A DNA stretch of 9,529 bases, taken from an uncultured Clostridia bacterium. Lineage in GTDB: Bacteria > Bacillota > Clostridia > Oscillospirales > Acutalibacteraceae. Shown here piece after piece: positions 1-5,902 of this stretch. Position 1 is the first letter of the stretch, and every line of letters begins with the position of its first letter. Under the pieces are notes generated by a model that saw only the letters and a list, made by a program, of their open reading frames with translations, was not told where the DNA came from and did no database searches. A program made the position numbers and the translations under genes. The stretch lies in NCBI GenBank assembly GCA_945221685.1, contig CALYNN010000049.1:1-9529 (forward strand). The letters run 5' to 3'.

Positions 1-8
1 GCGGTTCC

Positions 9-680
9 TCACTCAATAAATGTATTTAAGGTAACGCCCTCTCCTCCCGCCATAAATCCCGTTGACAATGTGCCGTAAAGTCCCTTATGACCTGCCGCGC
101 AAAGAATGTCTATATTATCTCGCTTTATATCGGTATCGAAAATTCCCACTCCCTGTGCGCCGTCAACAATAAGCCTGATATTATGCTCCTTTGCAAGTCT
201 GCCGATTTTTGCAACGGGCAAGGCACATCCAAAAACATTGGACGCCATGGTGCAAACAATAAGAGAAGTTTCCGGTCTAATCAGTCTTTTAAAGTTTTCA
301 ACGGTTTGATTATCATCGTAGGAATATTCCGCAATGCTGAAGCTGACATTCTTTTGCTCCTTCAAAGCATATACGCATCTTGAAACCGCATTATGCTCTA
401 AAGAAGAAATAATGATATGCTCCCCACGGTTTACACTACCCTTAATTGCCATATTAAGAGCAACGGTGCAGTTATGGGTAAAAACTATATTTTCGGCACT
501 TGCATTAACAAAATCCGCAAGCTTTTCCCTAACTGAAAAAATCTTTTCCGCAGCTTTAACCGAGGCATTATAACCGCCTCTGCCACTGTTAAAGCTATAA
601 TTTTTTACCGCAAAATTAGCCGCTGACACAACGCTGACAGGCTTTGGATAAGTTGTGGCGCTGTTGTCAAGATATATCAT
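9..680 (-). CDS. Cysteine desulfurase-family class V aminotransferase, N-terminal ~223 residues, interrupted by an in-frame TGA near the window edge
   Basis: A PLP-dependent fold-type I enzyme of the NifS/SufS-like group, which in this family usually takes sulfur (or selenium) from cysteine. Visible are the N-terminal YLDNSATT motif (residues 3-10), the cofactor-stacking His in LEHNAV (His96), the Asp-Gly-Ala-Gln motif with Asp173 facing the pyridine nitrogen, and the Schiff-base lysine in AAGHKG (Lys199). Family members are about 370-390 residues; this reading stops at 223, right after FIE, where relatives continue EGGTG. After TGA the same frame goes on Gly-Thr, so one base change of a Gly codon (GGA to TGA) explains the stop. 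The catalytic Cys region would lie beyond the window. The ATG overlaps the stop of the DUF3343 gene as ATGA, implying translational coupling. The fold is certain; whether it is a true desulfurase and whether the stop is real are not. Confidence 0.88.
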   Translation of the reverse strand: MIYLDNSATTYPKPVSVVSAANFAVKNYSFNSGRGGYNASVKAAEKIFSVREKLADFVNASAENIVFTHNCTVALNMAIKGSVNRGEHIIISSLEHNAVSRCVYALKEQKNVSFSIAEYSYDDNQTVENFKRLIRPETSLIVCTMASNVFGCALPVAKIGRLAKEHNIRLIVDGAQGVGIFDTDIKRDNIDILCAAGHKGLYGTLSTGFMAGGEGVTLNTFIE

Positions 681-892
681 TTGCTTTCTGCTCCTTTGAC
701 ATTTATACCGGCATTTTTTAATATTTTAACAGGCTCATCGGAGCTTGCCCTAACAGCAACAACCCAGCCGCATCCATCATCTGCATTTAGATTATCTGCC
801 CTTTTGATTTGAGCCTTATATCCCCTTTCTGCAAGAATTTTGCGGCTTCTTTGTGCATTAGTAATAGAGCCCACCTTTATATACCAAATCAT
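677..892 (-). CDS. DUF3343 family protein, putative Se/S carrier-like small protein
   Basis: A 71-residue cytosolic protein with no signal or membrane segment. It begins MIWYIKVGSITNAQRSRKIL and has a beta-alpha-beta pattern with a central Gly-Cys-Gly (Cys41), the only cysteine in the protein. This matches the DUF3343 family, small proteins described as putative sulfur/selenium carriers and often encoded beside class V aminotransferases of the EF2568 type. A conserved lone cysteine next to a desulfurase-like gene fits a persulfide or selenide acceptor role, but that is inference from family and context. The start is supported by an AGAGG site about 8 nt upstream. Its TGA stop overlaps the ATG of the aminotransferase, so the two proteins are probably made together. 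The genes follow two hairpin terminators of the MFS gene, so they likely form their own transcript. Confidence 0.8.
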   Translation of the reverse strand: MIWYIKVGSITNAQRSRKILAERGYKAQIKRADNLNADDGCGWVVAVRASSDEPVKILKNAGINVKGAESK

Positions 893-953
893 AATATAAC
901 CTCTTTCTTTGCTTTATTTTTTTCACACAGTGAGTAAAATTCGCTGTATGAGA

Positions 954-982
954 ATTATAGCTATATTACATACTATGCCGAA
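954..982 (-). promoter_or_regulatory. Weak candidate promoter for the DUF3343-aminotransferase pair
   Basis: On the minus strand a perfect TATAAT lies at 959-954, with TTCGGC 17 nt further upstream at 982-977. The -10 is good, the -35 poor. It would give a leader of about 55 nt before the DUF3343 start and lies just after the tandem terminators, where a new promoter is expected. The 211-bp stretch 893-1103 otherwise holds only the terminator repeats. Confidence 0.3.
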
Positions 983-992
983 AAGCCAAAAC

Positions 993-1087
993 AGACAAAA
1001 GCAGACCGATTTTTCGGTCTGCTTAGGCTGTGGATAAATGGCTTGAACCACGCTGAGACAAAAGCAGACCGATTTTTCGGTCTGCTT
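993..1087. repeat. Tandem pair of identical 32-bp terminator repeats
   Basis: The 32 bases 993-1024 are repeated exactly at 1056-1087 (63-bp period, 31-bp spacer). Each unit begins AGACAAAAGCAGACCGA and contains the full hairpin. Sequences outside the units are not similar, so the duplication is confined to the terminator itself plus the U-tract side. Confidence 0.92.
999..1024 (-). terminator. Rho-independent terminator hairpin, distal copy
   Basis: A perfect 11-bp stem (999-1009 with 1014-1024, top-strand arm AAGCAGACCGA) closes a TTTT loop. Read on the minus strand the hairpin is followed by TTTTGTCTGTTTT, the U-tract expected for leftward transcripts. It is the second hairpin met by RNA polymerase leaving the MFS gene. 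On the plus strand it lacks a T run, so it acts leftward. Confidence 0.72.
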
Positions 1088-1090
1088 TTT
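1060..1090 (-). terminator. Rho-independent terminator hairpin directly after the MFS gene, possibly bidirectional
   Basis: A 13-bp perfect stem (1060-1072 with 1077-1089, loop TTTT) starts 14 nt after the MFS stop codon in the direction of transcription. Minus-strand reading ends in TTTTGTCT; plus-strand reading ends in TTTTT, so it could stop transcripts from either side. Its core is identical to the hairpin at 999-1024. Confidence 0.8.
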
Positions 1091-1103
1091 CAATAAGATT
1101 ATA

Positions 1104-3656
1104 TTATTTTTTGTTCTTCTTTGCGGCTTTTTTTGCCTTGCGAGCCGCAAGCTCGTCGTCAAGCTCTTTCTGCTTGCGAGCTGCTTCCTCTTCCTTAAGT
1201 CTGTCCTCTTCCTCTGCACGAGCCTTTGCCTCGTCATACTGTGCGGCAATTTCGTCAAAGTGAGAGAAATTCTCCTGCTGAACAAGGAAGCGTCTTGAGG
1301 TAATATAAGCGTCGGCGGCACGGTTAAATAACGCATGCTTATCCATCTCTGCCTTAGTGGCTTTAGCTGTTTCCTTGCGCTTTTCTTCCCAAACCTTAAT
1401 GTCTGCCTTAAGGTCTTCAACGGTTTCCTTATCCTTAGCCTTTTTAGCCTCGGAAAGCTTTTTGTTGAGGAGTGAAAGAGTTTCGTTACATTCGTCTTCA
1501 GCGTCAAACAGTTCTTCAATGATGCTCATATCCGGCTCCTTAAACTCATTTACAGAGCCGAAATGCTTAACATAATTTTTATGAGATGAAAGCTTTTTCT
1601 TTGCAAGCTCAATTTCAATCTCGCGCATTTCCTTTTCTTCCGGAGTATTCTTCGGAAGAGCCTTTGCTGCCTTAAGCTCGGCCTTTACTGCCTTAACATC
1701 GATATTTTTAATTCCGTCAAGTCCCTGGTCATAAACCTCTTTATACAGTTCAACCTGACGAAGAACATTTTGCGAGCTGAACTTATCAAGCTCTGCACAA
1801 ACAAGCTTGGAAATATTAATTTCCTCATTGAATTCAAGAGCTTCTCTGTAAGCCTTTTTAGCCGCCTTGCGTTCTGCCTTGTCCTTAATATTCTTGTAGC
1901 TGCTCTTGGTTACCTCAACAGGAGTGGCATCTGCCATTTCTCTTGCGTTATTAACAAGGTCAATAGCCTCTACAAGCTCGTGGTCGTCAAGAGCGTTATT
2001 GCCGTAGTCCTCAAACATAGCTCTGACCTTAAGAATTTTGATAATAGATTTCTGTTTATCCTCGGTAAAATCATAGAAGAAATACGGAATAACATTCATT
2101 GTAGCTCCCAATGTAGCAACAATAACAAGTATCTTCAGCATTGGAACCAGCGTACCTTCAACATCGTACAAGGCGTTAGATGGGTTAAATAAATCCTGAC
2201 CGTTTGCAGTTTGCTCTGCAAGCATCTGCCCGATAGTCTGGTTATTGCCGGGAAGAACTCTCGACATAATTTGCGCATTTGATGTTACTATCTTTGCGTT
2301 TGCAGCGGTCATACCGTAGCGCTCCTGCAATGCAGGAAGAATTCCGGCAGTAACAAGGGTAATTACATTACCGATTGCGGTAACTGCAGAAAACGCGCCG
2401 TCAATTCTTTCGCCTGTTTTATACTGCTGATAATCACGGATATCTGCCTGAATTGAAGGATTAAGTATATGCTCAAAGGCGCCGATAATTCCGTTAAAAT
2501 ACAGGCACAAAAGAACGATCCAAATAATATACGATTTCATATTTCCGGTGCTGTCGGTTCCTGCGCTTACAAACGGAAGCATCATAGCTATGAAAAGAAT
2601 GTTGAAAAGATTAACAATAATTTTAACCTTTTTCTTGCCCCATTTACGAATGAAAAACGGAGCTAAAATCATACCCCACAGGGCAGCATTTCCGTTTAGG
2701 GTAACAATAATAGAATACATATTACCCGAACATGCGCCGCCGTAGTTATAAAGCCAGTAAAGAATATTACTGTATGCAGTTTCAAGAAATCCAATCCATC
2801 CTGCAAGGGCAATAATCCAGAAATACTTATTCTTGGCAACAGCCTTAATTGCATCGGTAAACTTAATTTGAATAACATGGGTCTTAGCCTGAATAATTTT
2901 TTCCTGGGTATTTGCATAAACGATAATCAAAAGGCCAATACCTATTACACTTAAAATAGGATAAAGTAATCTGTAAACACGGACATCGGTTTGATTTGTG
3001 TGGTAAATATTCTGTGCAATAATAGGCATCAAAAGATTTACAATTGAAGGTCCGAGAGAATATACGATACTTTTTATTGAAACAACATCTGCTCTTTCCT
3101 GAGAATTTGTTGAAAGAACATGAATGAGGTTTTCATAAGCATCGTAGAAGAAATAATAGAAAAATTGTAATAAAATATTAAATACAAGGACTACAACACA
3201 TTTTGCGATATATGCTGCAGATTTTCCGAATATCTCGCCGTTGCCAACGATAAGGGCAAGCTTGTCATACGGGAACCATACCATTGCGACAAATAAAAGC
3301 GCCGAGGGAATTCCCATACGAAGTATGTACGGTCGGTATTTACCGGCTTTATTTCGCGTGTTATCTATTATATTCGCTCGCAGTCCCGTAAGCGGAATAC
3401 CCGAAAGAACTGCAATAACATACATTATATACATATCGGTAGGACCGATACCGATTGTACCTGTTATAAATACATTTGTAGAGCCGAGAAGGCAGGTATA
3501 GCTGATGCAAACGATAAGGTATGCGCCGATACCGCCGAAAGCATAGGAAGCAATTTCCTTGAAGGGCATCTGTCTGCCCTTGGGTGGCTCCTTCCAATAA
3601 TATCTGACATTATCAATAATGCCTGTAACCTTTTCTTTTAAGCTGTTATCAGCCAT
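1104..3656 (-). CDS. GPH/MelB-type MFS transporter with a long charged C-terminal coiled-coil-like extension
   Basis: A membrane carrier of the glycoside-pentoside-hexuronide:cation symporter type (MFS_2). Hallmarks are the loop 2-3 motif DNTRNKAGKYRPYIL (about residues 100-114, counted from the upstream ATG) and ADIRDYQQYKTGERIDG (406-422), which corresponds to the Dy-x-x-x-KTG-x-R signature of the family. About 12 hydrophobic segments run from residue 37 to 531. Typical relatives are 450-500 residues; this one has some 310 more, from about 540 to the end, rich in Lys, Glu and Ala. That tail has long amphipathic helices, few aromatics, and ends in a very basic Lys-Ala-Lys run, so it should sit in the cytosol. 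Two ATGs are in frame (3662 and 3656). The AAGGAG site is only 2 nt from the first but 8 nt from the second, so 3656 (MADNSL) is preferred. Substrate unknown; sugars or glycosides are usual for the family. Confidence 0.88.
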   Translation of the reverse strand: MADNSLKEKVTGIIDNVRYYWKEPPKGRQMPFKEIASYAFGGIGAYLIVCISYTCLLGSTNVFITGTIGIGPTDMYIMYVIAVLSGIPLTGLRANIIDNTRNKAGKYRPYILRMGIPSALLFVAMVWFPYDKLALIVGNGEIFGKSAAYIAKCVVVLVFNILLQFFYYFFYDAYENLIHVLSTNSQERADVVSIKSIVYSLGPSIVNLLMPIIAQNIYHTNQTDVRVYRLLYPILSVIGIGLLIIVYANTQEKIIQAKTHVIQIKFTDAIKAVAKNKYFWIIALAGWIGFLETAYSNILYWLYNYGGACSGNMYSIIVTLNGNAALWGMILAPFFIRKWGKKKVKIIVNLFNILFIAMMLPFVSAGTDSTGNMKSYIIWIVLLCLYFNGIIGAFEHILNPSIQADIRDYQQYKTGERIDGAFSAVTAIGNVITLVTAGILPALQERYGMTAANAKIVTSNAQIMSRVLPGNNQTIGQMLAEQTANGQDLFNPSNALYDVEGTLVPMLKILVIVATLGATMNVIPYFFYDFTEDKQKSIIKILKVRAMFEDYGNNALDDHELVEAIDLVNNAREMADATPVEVTKSSYKNIKDKAERKAAKKAYREALEFNEEINISKLVCAELDKFSSQNVLRQVELYKEVYDQGLDGIKNIDVKAVKAELKAAKALPKNTPEEKEMREIEIELAKKKLSSHKNYVKHFGSVNEFKEPDMSIIEELFDAEDECNETLSLLNKKLSEAKKAKDKETVEDLKADIKVWEEKRKETAKATKAEMDKHALFNRAADAYITSRRFLVQQENFSHFDEIAAQYDEAKARAEEEDRLKEEEAARKQKELDDELAARKAKKAAKKNKK

Positions 3657-3690
3657 TTGCATCTCTCCTTTATTTGGTTATTACTAATGT

Positions 3691-3719
3691 ATTTTAACAT
3701 AAAAAATAGTCAATTACAA
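3691..3719 (-). promoter_or_regulatory. Candidate promoter for the MFS gene
   Basis: Minus-strand TTGTAA (3719-3714) and TAAAAT (3696-3691) are separated by 17 nt, giving a leader of about 30 nt before the ATG at 3656. It lies in the AT-rich 86-nt gap after the lipoprotein gene. No GC-rich terminator is visible in this gap, so the MFS gene may also be reached by read-through from the maturase-lipoprotein transcript. Confidence 0.4.
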
Positions 3720-3748
3720 CAAAAAAATTACTTTATTAAAAAAAGATT

Positions 3749-4648
3749 TTAGTTAAAAGTAATTGAAAATACTTTATCATCATCTGATAATGTAACATCA
3801 ACCTTGGAATTGTCTATTTTATATTCTGTGGAATTAATAAGTGATGAATATGCTTTATCGGTTATGGGAACTATTTTCTCCCCATCGGTATAGGTAAATC
3901 CGGCTACGGAATAAAGCTTCTTAACATTTTCATCATTCATTGCAAAGCGAGTTAAGGCTTTTCCTGCATTAAGTCTTGCTTCTGAGGCAGGGTCAAAATA
4001 ATACCACTTGCCGTTAAAGTTTGCAGTTGAAATCATTGTTGAAGCGCCATCTAAATTAATTGCATGGCAGGCTCTTCCGCCGCCCTGAAGAACAAGATAT
4101 TCAAAAAGCGAATTAACTGCGGCTTCTATCCCCTTGCCTTGAAGCAAGGCGTCAAAGGAGGTTGTAACCGAGGAATCAATTACTATATTCTTGGAAATGT
4201 ATGTATAGACATTAAATATATATTCGTTTACTCCCACCCTGTTATAGCCGCATTCCTCCATAACGGAATTGAGCTTTTCCTTAAACTGCGCTACAAGCTT
4301 TTTGTGGGTTTCAATATCGTTAATGTAAGTAATTGTAACTGCGGAGTTATCCTCTGTAAAGGAAGCATTTGAAACAAGAGAATAAAGCGGATAACAGGTA
4401 TAAAAAAGCTGATTGACACTGTCTGCCATTGTATAGTTGAATTTAACGGAGGTCTCTCCCTTTTCTACAGCCTCGCAAAGCTTATTGTAGGCTCTTATCA
4501 CACTTTCGTCATAGGTGGAATAATGTGAGTCAACAGTATAATTCAGCAGTGTATCGTCTTTATTATCCTGCTGCTCTTTTTCGGCAGTGCAGGCACAAAA
4601 GGAAAATATCATAATTACTGCCAATAAAAAAGAAAATATTTTTTTCAT
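3749..4648 (-). CDS. Lipoprotein with a degenerate (catalytically dead) transglutaminase-like domain
   Basis: A 299-residue exported lipoprotein. The N-terminus MKKIFSFLLAVIMIFSF is a signal peptide followed by Cys-Ala-Cys, with Cys20 the likely lipidated residue. Residues about 145-250 follow the bacterial transglutaminase-like (CHAP/papain-like) pattern: a YISKNIVID helix, then GKGI (171-174) where active members have GxGxC, a long helix, and GGRACHAI. Next is a segment ending NGKWYYFDPASEA, matching the Trp-Tyr-x-x-Asp-Pro of the third catalytic site, and RFAMNDENVKK, the usual tail. The Cys position is Glu175 and the His site is replaced by Ser/Thr (about 203-207); only Asp219 remains. 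It is therefore probably a binding or scaffold protein rather than an enzyme. The start follows the maturase stop by 2 nt, and its GGTAGG site lies in the last maturase codons, so translation is coupled. Fold assignment is by eye and moderately sure. Confidence 0.72.
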   Translation of the reverse strand: MKKIFSFLLAVIMIFSFCACTAEKEQQDNKDDTLLNYTVDSHYSTYDESVIRAYNKLCEAVEKGETSVKFNYTMADSVNQLFYTCYPLYSLVSNASFTEDNSAVTITYINDIETHKKLVAQFKEKLNSVMEECGYNRVGVNEYIFNVYTYISKNIVIDSSVTTSFDALLQGKGIEAAVNSLFEYLVLQGGGRACHAINLDGASTMISTANFNGKWYYFDPASEARLNAGKALTRFAMNDENVKKLYSVAGFTYTDGEKIVPITDKAYSSLINSTEYKIDNSKVDVTLSDDDKVFSITFN

Positions 4649-4650
4649 AA

Positions 4651-5730
4651 TTACCTACCTTTCATCTGCTTCATCTTGTTTTCAGCGGCAGAAAAGAATT
4701 TTTTATATGCTTCGCAGTAATCGCAGGACTGACGGTTTCTTTTACAGCCCCCTCCCCTGCAAGCATAAAAATATTGACATTCTTTACATTGGTCGCTTAC
4801 AATAAATGACTCCTTCATAAACTCTACTGCCTTTTCACTCTTATAAAGGCTTTTGAAGGAGGAGTCGTTAATATTTCCCAACAGCCATTGGTCAGTACAG
4901 TAAAAGTCACAGGGGTAAACGCTTCCGTCGCCCTCAACAACAAACTGCGTAGAGCAAAATCCGTTCATTCCGCACTGCTCGGCATTACCTCCGCCTACAA
5001 GAGAAATATAATTATCAAAGGAGCGAACCGAAACATATGAGCCGCGCATATAATCATTAAAATAAATGTTAAAGCAACCGCTTAAAAAGACTTCATAATC
5101 ATCGCAGTTCATATCAAGCTCTTGGTTATAGTCGCCGTCAAAGGGCTTAAGACAGGGTATAAACTGAATATATTTCAGTCCGTTTTGTTTAAAAAATCTG
5201 TATGCCTGACGGTAATTCAAAGCAGTATTTTTAGTAAGCACTGAAAGAACATTAAAGGTAACCTCATACCTTTTAAGTATTTCAATTCCTTTGATAACAT
5301 CACCGAAGGAGCTTCTGCCGTCGGGATATACTCTGTACTTATTTAGCTCCTCGGTGCCGTCGAGAGATACTCCCACAAGAAAACCGTTTTCCTTAAAAAA
5401 ACGTGCGAATTCTTCGTTAATAAGGGTGCCGTTTGTTTGCAGGCAATAGTTAACCGTTGCACCTTTTATATTTCTTTTCTTTGTGTAGGAAACAAAATCG
5501 CGGTAAAAATCTATTCCCCGAAGCAAAGGCTCTCCGCCCTGAAAGGTAAAGAAAATCTGACTGCCGTCTGCAAAATCAAGTGCCGAGTCAATAACGCTTT
5601 TGGCGGTATCAATGCTCATCATACCCTTTGATGCTTCTTTTCTGCCCTGTGAAAGAGAATGGTAAAAGCAATATTCGCATTTTAAATTGCAATTACTTGA
5701 GGCAGGCTTAATCATAACTGAAATCGACAT
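4651..5730 (-). CDS. Anaerobic sulfatase maturase-type radical SAM/SPASM enzyme
   Basis: This family oxidises a Cys or Ser of target sulfatases to C-alpha-formylglycine without oxygen. The 359-residue product begins with IKPASSNCNLKCEYCFYHS, containing the radical-SAM CxxxCxxC (Cys14, 18, 21), then GGEP (65-68), QTNGT (98-102) and SLDG (122-125). The C-terminal SPASM region has all eight expected cysteines for two extra iron-sulfur clusters: Cys253, 259, 274, 315, 318, 324, 329 and 339. Asp275 in VYPCDFY is at the place of the catalytic base in the C. perfringens enzyme. Length and spacing match that enzyme closely. It is the first gene of the leftward transcript; a GGTGA site lies 5 nt before the ATG. 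No sulfatase gene and no Cys/Ser-x-Pro/Ala-x-Arg target motif was seen in the neighbours, so its substrate is elsewhere or unconventional. Confidence 0.92.
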   Translation of the reverse strand: MSISVMIKPASSNCNLKCEYCFYHSLSQGRKEASKGMMSIDTAKSVIDSALDFADGSQIFFTFQGGEPLLRGIDFYRDFVSYTKKRNIKGATVNYCLQTNGTLINEEFARFFKENGFLVGVSLDGTEELNKYRVYPDGRSSFGDVIKGIEILKRYEVTFNVLSVLTKNTALNYRQAYRFFKQNGLKYIQFIPCLKPFDGDYNQELDMNCDDYEVFLSGCFNIYFNDYMRGSYVSVRSFDNYISLVGGGNAEQCGMNGFCSTQFVVEGDGSVYPCDFYCTDQWLLGNINDSSFKSLYKSEKAVEFMKESFIVSDQCKECQYFYACRGGGCKRNRQSCDYCEAYKKFFSAAENKMKQMKGR

Positions 5731-5751
5731 ATAATCACCAAAGATGATTAT
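5731..5751. promoter_or_regulatory. 7-7-7 inverted repeat touching the maturase start codon
   Basis: ATAATCA (5731-5737) and TGATTAT (5745-5751) are perfect inverted arms around a 7-nt centre. The repeat directly abuts the ATG at 5730, includes the ribosome binding site and overlaps the candidate leftward -10. It could be a repressor operator or an RNA hairpin masking the ribosome binding site; neither is shown by the sequence alone. Confidence 0.4.
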
Positions 5752-5775
5752 ATAACAAACTCAGCAAATAAACAA
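5747..5775 (-). promoter_or_regulatory. Candidate leftward promoter for the maturase gene
   Basis: Minus-strand TTGTTT (5775-5770) and a perfect TATAAT (5752-5747) are 17 nt apart. The predicted start would be near 5740, leaving a leader of only about 10 nt, which is short but keeps the GGTGA ribosome site. Confidence 0.42.
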
Positions 5776-5799
5776 GTAAAAGAATAGATATTTGTTTAT
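5768..5799. repeat. Inverted repeat in the divergent spacer
   Basis: ATAAACAA (5768-5775) and TTGTTTAT (5792-5799) are perfect 8-nt arms separated by 16 nt. The left arm covers the candidate -35 of the leftward promoter, a place where a dimeric regulator could act. In such AT-rich DNA an 8-nt match can also be chance. Confidence 0.3.
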
Positions 5800-5818
5800 A
5801 AATCATTGCTATGCACAA

Positions 5819-5847
5819 TTGACATTACAAAAACATAATGCTATAAT
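5819..5847 (+). promoter_or_regulatory. Consensus sigma-A promoter for the rightward dehydrogenase-ABC operon
   Basis: TTGACA (5819-5824) and TATAAT (5842-5847) are both perfect, with the ideal 17-nt spacer. Transcription would begin near 5854, giving a leader of about 50 nt. A promoter this strong usually needs a repressor, which fits the palindrome just downstream. Confidence 0.82.
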
Positions 5848-5865
5848 AATTTTTATTAATAAATT

Positions 5866-5886
5866 AATTACATAATGTATGTAATT
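5866..5886. promoter_or_regulatory. Palindromic operator-like site between promoter and GTG start
   Basis: AATTACAT (5866-5873) and ATGTAATT (5879-5886) are perfect 8-nt arms around AATGT. The site lies about 12 nt after the predicted transcription start and just before the AGGAG ribosome site, a classical roadblock position. ACATAATG inside it (5870-5877) also occurs at 5833-5840 within the promoter spacer, so there may be a second, weaker half-site. The regulator is not in the window. Confidence 0.5.
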
Positions 5887-5902
5887 TTTAGGAGAAATCA
5901 GC

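Noticed and set aside
9..11. TGA recoded as glycine (alternative code) or selenocysteine
   Set aside because: TGA is used as an ordinary stop in the adjacent DUF3343 gene (ATGA overlap) and in the permease gene, and a glycine position is not where selenocysteine would be expected. A contig-end error or nonsense change is more likely.
1029..1037. Perfect DnaA-box match (TGTGGATAA) between the two terminators
   Set aside because: A single 9-mer with no cluster, no dnaA/dnaN neighbours and no AT-rich unwinding region; chance is plausible, so no origin is called.
993..1087. The repeat pair as a CRISPR array or transposon ends
   Set aside because: There are only two units with one 31-bp spacer, each unit is itself a perfect hairpin with a U-tract next to a gene end, and no cas or transposase gene is near. 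Terminator is the simpler reading.
923..1519. Minus-strand 198-residue ORF with an internal repeated TEKSVCFCL segment
   Set aside because: It is an out-of-frame shadow of the MFS tail plus translated terminator hairpins; the peptide repeat simply reflects the duplicated 32-bp terminator.
3663..3748. Possible terminator between the lipoprotein and MFS genes
   Set aside because: Only A/T runs and very weak CTTT/AAAG pairing are seen; no stable GC-containing stem, so none is called.
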